Assembly: GCF_019679435.2 (NCBI RefSeq)
Contig: NZ_CP139781.1
Location: forward strand, 4,584,001 to 4,648,000
Direction of reading: 5' to 3'
DNA: 64,000 nt
Origin: Actomonas aquatica
Lineage (GTDB): Bacteria > Verrucomicrobiota > Verrucomicrobiia > Opitutales > Opitutaceae
Part shown: positions 15,371 through 24,609 of the stretch, piece by piece
How the letters are laid out: every line of letters starts with the position of its first letter
Numbering within the stretch: position 1 is the stretch's first letter
Position numbers and translations under genes: made by a program
Notes under the pieces: model-generated
Database searches by the model: none
Seen by the model: the letters and a program-made list of their open reading frames with translations, nothing else
What the model was told of the DNA's origin: nothing

Positions 15371-16933
15371 ATGGCGTCGCTCGATTGGCTGGTGTTGGCC
15401 GTCTATCTCGGCGGCATGATCGCGTTGAGCATCTGGCTCGCGCGCGGGCAGGCGGACGATGCCGACTATTATCTGGGCGGGCGGCGCATCGCGTGGTGGA
15501 TGGTGGGCATCTCGATCGTGGCGACGCAGAGTTCGGCGATCAGTTTTGTGTCGATTCCGGCCTTTGTGGCGCTGCGCCCGGGCGGTGGGTTGTCGTGGTT
15601 GCAATACGAGTTGGCGGTGCCGCTCGCGATGTTGTTCCTGTTGCTCTTCCTCGTGCCGCGCCTGCGGCGGCGCAATCTGGTGAGCGTGTTCGAGTTTCTC
15701 ACCGAACGCTTCGGTGTCGGCACGGGGCGGTTGCTGGCGGTGGTGTTTATGCTCAGCCGCGGACTGGCGACGGGCATCGGCGTGTATGCGACGGCGTTGG
15801 TGCTGTCCCCCATGCTCGGGTGGCATTTGCCAGCGACGATTCTGCTGATCGGGGTGGTGGCGATCATCTACGACACGATCGGCGGGATGAAGGCGGTGGT
15901 GGTGTCGGACGTGGTGCAGATGGCGCTCATCGTGGGCGGCGCGGGTTTGGCGATTGCGGTGGCATGGGGAGAAGTGGGTGGGGCGGGGGCGGCGTGGGCG
16001 GCGCTGGGCGAGGAGCGGCGCACGGCGGCGCAATGGGCGTCGGGTTTGGGCGATGGCGCGACGGTGCCGTTCTGGGCGTATCTGGTGGGCGGGTTCTTTT
16101 TGTATGCGTCGTATTATGGGACCGACCAGAGCCAGGTGCAGCGGCTGATGGCGACGGCGAGTCCGCGGGAGGCGCAGCGGGCGGTGTTGTTGGGCGGTGT
16201 GCTGCGGCTGCCGCTCACGCTGGTGTATCTCACGCTGGGCGTGGCGGTGGGTGCGGTGTTTCAGGCGAGCCCGGAGCTGCAAGCGGCGGTGCCGGCGGAC
16301 AAGCTTGATGCGCTCGTGCCGCAGTTCATTTTGCTCTACTTGCCGGCGGGCGTGAAGGGGTTGGTGTTGGCGGCGATTTTGGCGGCGGCGATGTCGAGTT
16401 TGGACTCGGCGATCAACTCACTCTCGGCGGTGACCATGCGCGATTTTGTGGAGCCGTGGTTGCGGCCGGGGGATGCGGCGCGCCTGCGTTGGGGCAAGAT
16501 CACCACGGTGGCGTGGGGCGCGTTGGTGACGGCGATGGCGTTTGGGGCGGGCAGCATCGACCGCACGGTGATTGAGGCGATCAACAAGATCGGCTCGGCA
16601 TTCTACGGGCCGGTGTTGGCGACCTTTGTGCTCGGACTCGTGACGAAGCGCGTGCGCGGTGGCGGCATGATGGCCGGCGTCGCGGCGGGCGTCGGCGCCA
16701 ACCTCACGGTGTGGCTGGCGGGTTGGCCGATTCATTGGATGTGGTGGAACGTGCTCGGCTGTGCGGTGACGACGGTGGTGGCGTTCGCGTGGCCGACACG
16801 AGGGGCGACGGCGGCGGTGCGGCCGACCGGCGGGGAAGTGGTGGCGGTGGAAGCCGGTGTGAGCCGCCGCAACGCGGGGCTCATTCTCGGCGGCGGTTTT
16901 CTTTTTACGCTGATTCTCGTGCTGGCGTTCTGA
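15371..16933 (+). CDS. Sodium:solute symporter (SSS family)
   Basis: 520 aa inner-membrane protein with about 13 transmembrane helices. Family marks are DYYLGGRRIAWWMVGISIVATQSSAISFVSIPA near residue 40, the core FFLYASYYGTDQSQVQRLMATAS and the Na+-site region LAAAMSSLDSAINSLSAVTMRDF. These place it with the SGLT/PutP-like sodium symporters; the substrate (sugar, amino acid or sialic acid) cannot be told. ATG at 15371 starts directly before the first helix. No related catabolic genes adjacent. Confidence 0.9.
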   Translation: MASLDWLVLAVYLGGMIALSIWLARGQADDADYYLGGRRIAWWMVGISIVATQSSAISFVSIPAFVALRPGGGLSWLQYELAVPLAMLFLLLFLVPRLRRRNLVSVFEFLTERFGVGTGRLLAVVFMLSRGLATGIGVYATALVLSPMLGWHLPATILLIGVVAIIYDTIGGMKAVVVSDVVQMALIVGGAGLAIAVAWGEVGGAGAAWAALGEERRTAAQWASGLGDGATVPFWAYLVGGFFLYASYYGTDQSQVQRLMATASPREAQRAVLLGGVLRLPLTLVYLTLGVAVGAVFQASPELQAAVPADKLDALVPQFILLYLPAGVKGLVLAAILAAAMSSLDSAINSLSAVTMRDFVEPWLRPGDAARLRWGKITTVAWGALVTAMAFGAGSIDRTVIEAINKIGSAFYGPVLATFVLGLVTKRVRGGGMMAGVAAGVGANLTVWLAGWPIHWMWWNVLGCAVTTVVAFAWPTRGATAAVRPTGGEVVAVEAGVSRRNAGLILGGGFLFTLILVLAF

Positions 16934-16991
16934 AATCTGCCGATTCGTTTTGAGCTAACGGGGTAAGTGACGCTTCTTGGGCGCAGCTTTC

Positions 16992-19265
16992 ATGGAGGAA
17001 CACCATTTATTGCACGACTTGGGGTGGCTCATGGCCGCCGCGGCTTTTGTCTCGATCTTCTTTCGCTGGCTGAAGCAGCCGGCGATCATCGGCTATCTGG
17101 CGGCGGGTCTGCTGCTCGGGCCGCATGTGCTGCCGTCCACGCCGCTGCATGACTCGGCCAACCTCGCTTCGCTGAGCGAGCTCGGCGTGTTGTTCCTCAT
17201 GTTCTACATCGGCCTGGAATTTGATCTGGGCAAACTGCGGCCGGTGGCGGCGGCGTCCTTCCTGGGGCTCGCGCTGCAAACGATGTTGATGGGGCTCATC
17301 GGCACGTCGGTGGGGCAGTGGTTGGGTTGGTCGCCGGTGGAGGGGCTGTTCCTCGGTGGCATCCTCGCGATCAGTTCGTCGATGGTGTGTTTTAACCTGA
17401 TCGGTGAGCGGGGCGACATGCAGCGGCCCTATGCGCAGATCACGGCGGGGGTGCTCATTTTGGAGGACATCCTCGCGATCATTTTGCTCGTGGTGCTGGC
17501 CGGTGTGGCGGTGTCGGGGCAGCTCGATTTTGCGGCGGTGGGGCAGACGACGTTCTTCGTCGGTATCTTCGTCGTGGCGGTGTTTATCCTCGGCAAATTG
17601 ATGGCCCCGCTGGCGGTGCGACTGCTCAACAAAGTGGGCAATCCGGAGACCCTCACGCTGTTTGTAGTGGGCATGATTTTCGCGGTGAGTCTGCTGGCGG
17701 AGAGCGCTCATTTTTCGCTGGCGTTGGGCAGCTTCCTGGCAGGTGCGATCTTTTCGCGCTGCGCGATTTCGCACGACATCGAGGTCGTGATGACGCCGTT
17801 GAAGGACTTCTTCTCGGCGCTGTTTTTTGTGACCATCGGCACGCTCATCGACCCGGCGGCGATCTGGCAGTATCTCGGCACCATCCTGCTGGTGACCGGC
17901 CTGATGATGGGCGGCAAGTTGCTGGCTTGCTGGACGGGTTTTGTGCTGGCGGCGGTGCCGCCGGCGACGGCTACGCGGGCGGCGTTGGCGAAGGTGCAGA
18001 TCGGTGAGTTCGGTTTCGTCATCGCGTCGCTGGCGATCAGCCTCGGCGTGACCAATCCGGCGCTGAAGGCGGTGACGACGGGTGTGGCGGTGTTGAGCAT
18101 CATGTTGACGCCACTGGCGGTGTCGCAGGGCGAGCGCATCGTCGGCCTGGCGGAGCGGATCACTCCGCGCAAGTTGCGCAGCGGTTTGGCCATCTATCTG
18201 GACTGGATCGAGACGGTGCGTTTCACGCTGCGCGAAAGCAGTTTTCTGCGCGTGGTGCGGCGGCCGTTGGTGCGGGTGGGGGTGAACTTTTTGCTGCTCA
18301 ACGCGCTGCTGATCGTGGCCTCATTTTCGGCCCAAGTGCTGGGCGATTCGACCTGGCAACGGATCCTGTGGGCGGGCGCGGCCTTGGCGGCGATTCCGTT
18401 CCTGGTGGATATCCTGCGCAGTCTCGACGTGGTGACGATGGCGATGGCGGAGATTGCGCTCTCGCGGCCGGCGCTGCGACTGGTGGCGCAGGGCCCTGCG
18501 CGTGACGTGCTGCGACTGGGGGCGTTTTCGCTCATCCTGTTTGGCTTCCTCACGCTCTTCCTCATCGCCTGCGCGCCGTATTTCCCGACGGGCACGTCGT
18601 TGGTGGTGTTTGCGCTCTCCACCATCGCGCTGCTCATGCTCGGCTGGAAACGGGCAGTGCGGCTGCAGAGCCAGTTGGAGTTTGCGGTCATGTCTTCGAT
18701 GGAGGCCGAAGCTCGCAGTGGGGCGAAGGAGGCCGTGGCCGATGCGATCAAAGCCATGACCCGACGCAACCCGTGGCCGGTGGAGCTGGCCGAGGTGGTG
18801 ATCCCGGAGGACGGTTGCGTGGTGGGGCGCTCGCTCATGCAGACGGATCTGCGGCGCAAGACCAGCGCGACCGTGGTGGCGTTGCAGCGGGGCGGGGTGA
18901 CGCATTACGACGTGCCGCCGACGATGCCGCTCTCGCCCGATGACCATCTTTTGCTGGTGGCGGAGAAGCCGCAGCTGGCCGAGGCGATTGCGCTGCTCAC
19001 GGAAACCGGCGAGCGCGCGACGCGACCGTCGGAGCTGCCGCATCATTTCACGCGTTTGCTGGTGGCCGGCACGTCGAAGCTGTGCGGTCTCACGCTGGGC
19101 GAAGCGGGCATCCGCTCGAGCTTCGGCGTGACGGTGGTGGGCGTGCAACATGGGGAGGAGCGCAACACCGGTCCCTCGCCGGACACCTGCCTGCATGACG
19201 GTGACCTGCTGCTGGTGATGGGCCCCGAGGAGGGGATCAGCGCGCTGCGGGATGCGTTGGTGTGA
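16992..19265 (+). CDS. CPA2-type cation:proton antiporter with two RCK_C (TrkA_C) domains
   Basis: 757 aa. The N-terminal Na+/H+ exchanger domain (residues 5-390) has about 12 helices (IIGYLAAGLLLGPHVLPSTP, MFYIGLEFDLGKLRPVA, ISSSMVCFNLIGERG, EDILAIILLVVLAG), as in KefB/KefC and YbaL. A further hydrophobic block at about 430-560 follows. The soluble C-terminus holds two TrkA_C modules, from about 595 (VELAEVVIPEDGCVVGRS) and about 683 (LLVAGTSKLCGLTLGEAG). The NAD-binding TrkA_N domain usual in KefC is absent, so gating probably uses another ligand. ATG 16992 preferred to an upstream TTG at 16977. Confidence 0.9.
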   Translation: MEEHHLLHDLGWLMAAAAFVSIFFRWLKQPAIIGYLAAGLLLGPHVLPSTPLHDSANLASLSELGVLFLMFYIGLEFDLGKLRPVAAASFLGLALQTMLMGLIGTSVGQWLGWSPVEGLFLGGILAISSSMVCFNLIGERGDMQRPYAQITAGVLILEDILAIILLVVLAGVAVSGQLDFAAVGQTTFFVGIFVVAVFILGKLMAPLAVRLLNKVGNPETLTLFVVGMIFAVSLLAESAHFSLALGSFLAGAIFSRCAISHDIEVVMTPLKDFFSALFFVTIGTLIDPAAIWQYLGTILLVTGLMMGGKLLACWTGFVLAAVPPATATRAALAKVQIGEFGFVIASLAISLGVTNPALKAVTTGVAVLSIMLTPLAVSQGERIVGLAERITPRKLRSGLAIYLDWIETVRFTLRESSFLRVVRRPLVRVGVNFLLLNALLIVASFSAQVLGDSTWQRILWAGAALAAIPFLVDILRSLDVVTMAMAEIALSRPALRLVAQGPARDVLRLGAFSLILFGFLTLFLIACAPYFPTGTSLVVFALSTIALLMLGWKRAVRLQSQLEFAVMSSMEAEARSGAKEAVADAIKAMTRRNPWPVELAEVVIPEDGCVVGRSLMQTDLRRKTSATVVALQRGGVTHYDVPPTMPLSPDDHLLLVAEKPQLAEAIALLTETGERATRPSELPHHFTRLLVAGTSKLCGLTLGEAGIRSSFGVTVVGVQHGEERNTGPSPDTCLHDGDLLLVMGPEEGISALRDALV

Positions 19266-19341
19266 GGGCGGGAACGGCGGGCGGTGCGCTGGCGTTGCCC
19301 CTCGCTCACGCTCGTAGCCACACGGTTGATACGGCGGGCAC

Positions 19342-19372
19342 AAAAAACCCCGTCCGACGAAGCGGACGGGGT
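19342..19372 (-). terminator. Rho-independent terminator, minus-strand direction
   Basis: 10-bp stem ACCCCGTCCG / CGGACGGGGT (19347-19356 with 19363-19372), loop ACGAAG, followed on the minus strand by TTTTT. Terminates the gene at 19407-20270. Confidence 0.85.
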
Positions 19373-19406
19373 GGAAGAACGAGAAACGAAATGAAGCGGC
19401 GGAGTC

Positions 19407-20270
19407 TTAGGACTCGGCGCGGAAGGTGAGGGGGATCTCGTCGGCGTCGGAGTTGGCGCTGTTCCACGCGGAGACCACGGACTCGGCGGTGGCGCGATGG
19501 GTATCGCGGAGCTTGGCGACGGCATCGATCTCAGTTTGGAGGGACTTGTAGGCCTTCTCCTGCGCGGCGATCAGCGAGGCCGGCCATTCCGGCAGACGGT
19601 CAGCGGTCTTGATGTCGCTCCAAAGGGCGTGTGCGCTGGCCTTGGCGACGATGAGCTTGCTGCGGTAAGCGGAGAGTTGCTCGTCGTAGCGGCGGGAGGC
19701 CATGGCGTAGCTGCCCATGTGCACGGCGTCGGTGTCGGAGCTGATGGTCTCGAGGGGCTCGGGCTTTTCCGGGGCCTTGTAGAAGAGCGGTTGGTTGGGC
19801 TTCACGAGGGAAGCGGTGGCGGCGAGCTCGCTGGAGAACATGTCGCGCACGAAGCTGACGCGGAAGTCCTTCTTGCCATCAGGAGCGGCGCCGGGGAACT
19901 CGGCTTGCACGGCGTTGCCGGTGAGGAGCGCTTCAACGGCCGGGAGGTCGAGCTGCGCGGTCCATTTGCCACCCACGCGGGAGAGCGGGGCGGACCAGAG
20001 GGCGAAGTTGGCGCTGTTGACGATGAGGAGCTTCGCGTCGGTGGCGGAGCTGGGGGCCTGCGCCATGGAGAGGGTCACTTGGCCGGCGTTGTTGATGGCG
20101 ATGGTGTCGGAGTCGGCGGCGCGGACGGCGGTGAAGGGAGCTTCTTTGGCTTCTTCGTCCTTCTTTTGACCGAACATGGGGGCGGCGAGCATACCGAGCA
20201 GGGCGAGGCCGAAGCCAAGGCGGCGCCAGCCGCGGAGGGAACTCAAGTTGAGACGCGATTCGTGTGTCAT
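19407..20270 (-). CDS. Hypothetical exported protein
   Basis: 287 aa. Signal peptide at residues 1-35 (GFGLALLGMLAAPMFGQ), then KKDEEAKEAPF. The first half of the mature protein looks beta-rich (LLIVNSANFALWSAPLSRVGGKWTAQLDLP); the second half is helical with charged residues (KAYKSLQTEIDAVAKLRDTHRA), possibly a coiled coil. No cysteine in the mature part and no family recognised. Monocistronic: own terminator downstream and about 140 nt to the next gene upstream. Confidence 0.75.
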   Translation of the reverse strand: MTHESRLNLSSLRGWRRLGFGLALLGMLAAPMFGQKKDEEAKEAPFTAVRAADSDTIAINNAGQVTLSMAQAPSSATDAKLLIVNSANFALWSAPLSRVGGKWTAQLDLPAVEALLTGNAVQAEFPGAAPDGKKDFRVSFVRDMFSSELAATASLVKPNQPLFYKAPEKPEPLETISSDTDAVHMGSYAMASRRYDEQLSAYRSKLIVAKASAHALWSDIKTADRLPEWPASLIAAQEKAYKSLQTEIDAVAKLRDTHRATAESVVSAWNSANSDADEIPLTFRAES

Positions 20271-20409
20271 GGATTCTCCTATGGGTGGGTTAGTGAGAGA
20301 GGGATCCGGCCGGAATGACAGATGGGGTGACCGGACTTAGGAACGCAGAAACTTACGAATCTGCCGGGGGCGTTCAAACGCCTTTTGCGATTTTCCGAAC
20401 CGTCCGAAC

Positions 20410-21093
20410 TCAGCTCACGGGGGGAGCACCAAAATGCGCGGCGTGACTGGCATAACGTGCGGCGTCGCTGAGCTGCTGTTCGAGGACCGCGATGAGAGGC
20501 GCGGCCTGCCAGAGACCGGCGAACACGGCTTTGTCGCCGATGCTGCTTTCGACGATGAAGGTGGGGCGTTGGTCGATTTGGTGGGCGCGGAAGGTGGCGG
20601 TCGATTGGGCCACGCGCTGCTGCACGGCAGGGGAGCGGGCGGCGGTGGCGAGCGTGTCGGCATCGAGTCCGGTCGCGCCCGCGGCGATGTGGGCGGCGGT
20701 GGTCAGGTCGCCGATCTTTTGGCCTTCCAACATGGCGGCGCGGGCGAGGGCGAGGCGGATGCGTTCGTCGCCGGGCGGCAGCAAATCGCGGCCGGCCTCG
20801 GCCACCCAGTTGGGGGCTTCGTAGTGGCCGGCGCGTTCGGCTTCCCACCAGCCGGAGTGGAGCTTGAAGGGCGAGGCCACGAGCAAACCGCTGCGTTGGT
20901 AGAACCAATCGCATTGGGCGCGGGAGGTCGGAAAGGCTTCGGGCGACATGAGGGCGATGCGCCACTCAAACTGCACGCGGCCGGCGAAACGCTCCTGGAC
21001 CTCCTCCCACGCGGGCTGGGCCCAGAGGCACCAGGAGGACAGGATTTCGAGGTAGTAGGTGACCGTGATCGGCGCGGTGGAGGCAGCAGGCAT
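20410..21093 (-). CDS. DsbA/FrnE-like thioredoxin-fold protein lacking the second active-site cysteine
   Basis: 227 aa, cytoplasmic (no signal peptide). The start ITVTYYLEILSSWCLWAQPAWEEV is the usual first strand and active-site helix of DSBA/FrnE proteins. A helical insertion and a late strand with cis-Pro (QIDQRPTFIVES) complete the fold. The expected CxxC is CLWA here: only Cys22 remains, so it cannot work as a classical disulfide oxidase. A glutathione-dependent isomerase or kappa-class GST-like role is possible. Monocistronic. Confidence 0.75.
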   Translation of the reverse strand: MPAASTAPITVTYYLEILSSWCLWAQPAWEEVQERFAGRVQFEWRIALMSPEAFPTSRAQCDWFYQRSGLLVASPFKLHSGWWEAERAGHYEAPNWVAEAGRDLLPPGDERIRLALARAAMLEGQKIGDLTTAAHIAAGATGLDADTLATAARSPAVQQRVAQSTATFRAHQIDQRPTFIVESSIGDKAVFAGLWQAAPLIAVLEQQLSDAARYASHAAHFGAPPVS

Positions 21094-21203
21094 GCGGGGA
21101 GACTAGGGTATGGGGCGCGGCCATTAACAAATGTTAAGTGACTTAATGGTGACAGTTGCGCCGAAGGTTGCACTGGGCGGGTGGGGGCCGTTCACCATCG
21201 GCA

Positions 21204-21680
21204 ATGGTTGTGACGACTCATCACCTCGCGCTCTTCAACATCGCGCACGGGAAGTATCCGCTCGATGACGCGCGGATGGCGGGATTTACGTCGGCCTTGG
21301 ACCGCGTGAACGCTTTGGCTGATCGTTCGGCCGGCTTCGTCTGGCGGTATGTGAATGCCTACGCCGATGGTGCGTCGGCGGAGCCGGTGTATGCGGATCC
21401 GCTCATCCTGCCCAACCTCTCGGTGTGGGAATCACCCGAGGCCGCGATGGCTTACGTTTATCGTGGGGTGCACGGCGGTTTCTTGCAGGCACGCGAGCGT
21501 TGGTTTCGGGAGATCGATGGACCGTCGGCCGTGGCGTGGTGGGTGCCGATGGGGGAACAGCCGAGTTTGGCCGAGTCGCGGCGGCGCTTGGAGTTGCTGG
21601 CGGCGCAGGGGCCGAGCGCGGAGGCGTTTTCGCTGCGGGAGCCGTGTCCGGTGCCGGCACCGGAGTCGGAGTCGGCCTGA
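21204..21680 (+). CDS. DUF3291 domain protein
   Basis: 158 aa. Family features: HHLALFNIAHGKYPLDDARM near the start, LDRVNALADRSAGFVWR, LSVWESPEAAMAYVYRGVH, RWFREIDGPSAVAWWVP. This is a dimeric ferredoxin-like fold related to antibiotic-biosynthesis monooxygenases; no biochemical role is established. Start at ATG 21204 gives the expected beginning. Convergent with the gene at 21754. Confidence 0.85.
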   Translation: MVVTTHHLALFNIAHGKYPLDDARMAGFTSALDRVNALADRSAGFVWRYVNAYADGASAEPVYADPLILPNLSVWESPEAAMAYVYRGVHGGFLQARERWFREIDGPSAVAWWVPMGEQPSLAESRRRLELLAAQGPSAEAFSLREPCPVPAPESESA

Positions 21681-21753
21681 CTGGACGAACCGGGGGCGAC
21701 GACCCCGGCTACAGCAGAGGGAGGTAGCTGCGGAGGCCGGTGGTCGCCGCGCG

Positions 21754-22509
21754 TCAGTTGCCGCCGCCGAGGAGGCCTTTGAGGGTGTTGCCCACGGCAT
21801 CGACGGCGTCTTTGGCGCTGTTGAGGTTCAGGCGGCCGTCGGCGATGGCCTTGGTCGCGGCAGTGGCGATTTGGGTGAGGATCTGCTGGCTGACCTTGAG
21901 CGAGAGCTCGCTGGCGGTGAGGCCGTTTTCGGGCGTGCCGAGATCGGTGAGCACGAGTTCGGGCAGGGTGAGTTCGAGGGTGCGGCCGCCAGCGATGACG
22001 GACACGCGGGCGTCGCGCAGGGCGAAGTGTTGCACGGCAAATTTTTTGGCCGGGGCGACGGGCTCGGCGTCGGGTGTATCGGGGGCGGGGGCCGGGCCGC
22101 CGGTGGCGGCTTCGATGTGTTTGACGACTTCGGCGAGGTTGGAGGTGACGAGGCGGGTTTCGTAAACGAACTCCGGTTGCTCGATGGTGAGGTCGCGAAT
22201 GTGGATGGTGTCGCCGAGCAGGCTGGTGGGCGCGAGGTCGAGGTGGATGCGGCCGAGCTGGGCGAGTTTGGGGCCGGTCCAGCCCTCGGGATTGCCGATG
22301 AAGAGGCCTTCGAGGCTGCCGCGGCCGGTGAAGGGCGAGAGGCTGGCGTCGTCGAGCGTGACGGTCGTGCCGGTGAGGCGCGGGCCGAAGGTGTTGACCG
22401 TCTGCTTCACGGCGGTGCCGAGGAAGACGACCAGCGAGATGAGGGCGACGACGAGCACGAGGACGACGATGCCGCCGAGGGCGGCGAGGGTGGATTTCGC
22501 GGAAGCCAT
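21754..22509 (-). CDS. AsmA-like membrane-anchored protein
   Basis: 251 aa. One N-terminal transmembrane helix (LGGIVVLVLVVALISLVVFLG) is followed by VTLDDASLSPFTGRGSLEGLFIGNPEGWTGP, typical of the AsmA/DUF748 group, whose members lie in the periplasm and affect outer-membrane lipid transport. The middle has a Pro/Ala linker (GPAPAPDTPDAEPVAP); the C-terminus is helical. Much shorter than true AsmA/TamB, so probably a single-module relative. Confidence 0.7.
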   Translation of the reverse strand: MASAKSTLAALGGIVVLVLVVALISLVVFLGTAVKQTVNTFGPRLTGTTVTLDDASLSPFTGRGSLEGLFIGNPEGWTGPKLAQLGRIHLDLAPTSLLGDTIHIRDLTIEQPEFVYETRLVTSNLAEVVKHIEAATGGPAPAPDTPDAEPVAPAKKFAVQHFALRDARVSVIAGGRTLELTLPELVLTDLGTPENGLTASELSLKVSQQILTQIATAATKAIADGRLNLNSAKDAVDAVGNTLKGLLGGGN

Positions 22510-22606
22510 GCGAGGAAGAGGAGTCAGAAGGCGATGACTTGCAAGGGTGTGGCGAATGAGGCGCGGAGCTTGCCAAGCGGTGAACGGCGGTCGCAGGGTC
22601 GCGCGA

Positions 22607-24115
22607 ATGTTAAGTCAGCCACTGGCCTTGGTTGCTTGGAACGATCTCATCTCGCGCAGTGAAGTGGTCGCCCTCCTGACGGGAGCGACGCTGCCGGCGG
22701 CGGGGTTTGCGTTGGCGGGCTGGGGACTGCGGCGATCGCGGGCGCAGGTGTATTTTGCCGGTTACATGCTGGGGCTGTTGCTGGTGTTTTGGCTGCAGGG
22801 CGTGCTGAACGGGCCTGGGGCGGATCAAGGAGTGGCGCCACCCTGGTGGGGCTGGTTGAGCGACCTGATCCAGTTGCCCTATGCGTGGCTGTATGTGCGG
22901 TTCGTGCGCACGTATTTTGAGCTCGAGAGTTGGTCGTCGCGCTGGGCGGCGTGGTGCCGCTGGCTGGGGCGTTTGTATGTGATTCCGCTGGTGCTGGTGG
23001 GGCTCAAGGCGCTGACGGGTCTCGGGCTGAGTTCGTGGGTCATCATGCTCTTCAACTTGGCCAATGTGCTGGGGTCCTACGCGCTCACGGGTTGGGCTTG
23101 GCATCGGCGGCGGGAGGGCGCGGGGTGGTTTCTGGTGGCGGTGTCGCCGCTCGCGTTATCCGGTCTGTTGCTGGCGGTGCAGTGGGCGGTCAATGCCGGC
23201 GGGAGCGAGATCAATGGCCTGTTTCCCTTTTGGCTCGGGGTGCTGGTGCACCTCGCGCTCGGCGTTGTGGCGCTGGGGGTGCAGCACCGGCGGCTCGACC
23301 TGCGCGTGCAGGCGGAAGCGGCGGCCCGGGATGAGGCGGAGCGCAAGGCCGTGAAACTGGCGGCGGTGAACGAGACGCAGGAGGAGTATGCGTCGTTCAT
23401 CAGTCACGAGGTGCGCACGCCGCTGCATGCCGTGCTGGGCATTTCGCGCCGGTTGCATGAGTCGGGTCTGACGCCGGATCAGCGCGAGCAGGTGGCCACC
23501 ATCCAGTCGACCGCGCGGCTCATGCTGGGGGTGGTCGATTCCATGCTCGATATCGCCAAGGTCGAAGCGGCGGCGGGAACCCTGAAACGCGAGGCGGTGG
23601 ACGTGCGGGCTTTGCTCAATGAGACGGTGGCGATGTTTGCGCCGCAGCTGGAGTGGAAGCGTTTGCGGGTGGAAACGACGGTGCAGCCGGAGTTGCCGGC
23701 CTTTGTGTCGGCCGACTCGCTGCGCTTGCAGCAGGTGCTGATCAACCTCGTGGCTTACGCGGTGAACCAGACCCAGGAGGGCGCCGTCGACATCCGGGTG
23801 CAGTGGGAGCGCGACGAACAGCTCACCCTCGCGGTCACCGACGCGGGCGGGGGAATCTCGGCGCGTCATCAGGCCAATCTTTTCACCGCGCCGCAGCGGG
23901 TGAGCCTCGGTCTGGCCGAGGGCGGATTGCGGGCGCCGACCGGGCTCGGGTTGATCATCGCCCGGCGCCTGGCGGACCTGATGCGGGCCTCGCTCACGGT
24001 CGACAGCGAGCCGGGCCGTGGCACCACGCTCACCCTCGCGCTCAAAGCCCCGCGTTGGTCGGCTTCGCAACAGCGTTCGGTGCGCACCTTCGGCGTGCGT
24101 GAGCGCGCGGGTTGA
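22607..24115 (+). CDS. Membrane sensor histidine kinase with altered N-box
   Basis: 502 aa. Six to seven hydrophobic helices fill residues 10-215 with no sizeable external domain; a short coiled coil follows (QAEAAARDEAERKAVKLAAV). HisKA has FISHEVRTPLHAVLGISRRL (phospho-acceptor His near residue 266). In the HATPase domain the G-boxes are normal (DAGGGI; PTGLGLIIARRLADLM), but the N-box reads INLVAYAVNQT: the Mg-binding Asn of NLxxNAxK is Tyr. ATP binding or kinase activity may be weak. No response regulator adjacent. ATG at 22607 preferred to a GTG at 22547. Confidence 0.87.
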   Translation: MLSQPLALVAWNDLISRSEVVALLTGATLPAAGFALAGWGLRRSRAQVYFAGYMLGLLLVFWLQGVLNGPGADQGVAPPWWGWLSDLIQLPYAWLYVRFVRTYFELESWSSRWAAWCRWLGRLYVIPLVLVGLKALTGLGLSSWVIMLFNLANVLGSYALTGWAWHRRREGAGWFLVAVSPLALSGLLLAVQWAVNAGGSEINGLFPFWLGVLVHLALGVVALGVQHRRLDLRVQAEAAARDEAERKAVKLAAVNETQEEYASFISHEVRTPLHAVLGISRRLHESGLTPDQREQVATIQSTARLMLGVVDSMLDIAKVEAAAGTLKREAVDVRALLNETVAMFAPQLEWKRLRVETTVQPELPAFVSADSLRLQQVLINLVAYAVNQTQEGAVDIRVQWERDEQLTLAVTDAGGGISARHQANLFTAPQRVSLGLAEGGLRAPTGLGLIIARRLADLMRASLTVDSEPGRGTTLTLALKAPRWSASQQRSVRTFGVRERAG

Positions 24116-24147
24116 TCTTCGCGGCGATCCGCGCACCTTCGGCACCT

Positions 24148-24528
24148 ATGTCCGACGAACACGCCCATGCCCACGCCCCCGAGAACGCCTTTACCGGTCG
24201 TTGGGAAGCGGTGAGCGGTCGCCTCGGCGCATCCGCCATTCCACTGCCGGCGACCACCCTCACGCTCGAAGCGACGCGCTACACGGTGAAGTCGCCGCAG
24301 GGCACCGACCACGGCAACGCGACCTGGGACCTCACGGCCGACCCCGTGACCCTCGACATGCGCGGCACCAGCGGGGCGCATTCCGGCAACACGATTCACG
24401 CGATCGCCCGCACCCGCGGACCGGTGTTGCAGCTCTGTTACGCGGTCGACGGCAGCAAACGCCCCACGACCTTCGACGTGCCGGCGGGCGCGGTCTGGGT
24501 GACGGTGCGCTACAAACGCCTCGATTGA
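24148..24528 (+). CDS. TIGR03067-type uncharacterised protein
   Basis: 126 aa, His-rich start (HAHAHAPENA). The core FTGRWEAVSGRLGASAIP, GNATWDLTADPVTLDMRGTSG, LQLCYAVDGSKRPTTFDVPAG follows the TIGR03067 pattern frequent in Planctomycetes and Verrucomicrobia (GxW at the start, KxPKxxD-like middle, LxxCxxxxxxxRPxxF near the end). No signal peptide. Function unknown. It follows the kinase gene by 32 nt and may be co-transcribed. Confidence 0.75.
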   Translation: MSDEHAHAHAPENAFTGRWEAVSGRLGASAIPLPATTLTLEATRYTVKSPQGTDHGNATWDLTADPVTLDMRGTSGAHSGNTIHAIARTRGPVLQLCYAVDGSKRPTTFDVPAGAVWVTVRYKRLD

Positions 24529-24609
24529 GGCGCGCGGCGGGTTTGCGCTTGAAAGGCCGCGCGTGGCGCTGAGCCTTGGCGCCCAGTCACCCGCAAATTC
24601 CCGTATTTC

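Noticed and set aside
20340..20362. CGTAAGTT on the minus strand upstream of the gene at 19407-20270
   Set aside because: Differs from CGTAAGAA in the last two bases and lies farther from the start codon than the five cluster sites; not counted as a sixth site.
21690..21708. Hairpin CCGGGG-N7-CCCCGG between convergent genes
   Set aside because: No T run on either side; too little to call a terminator.
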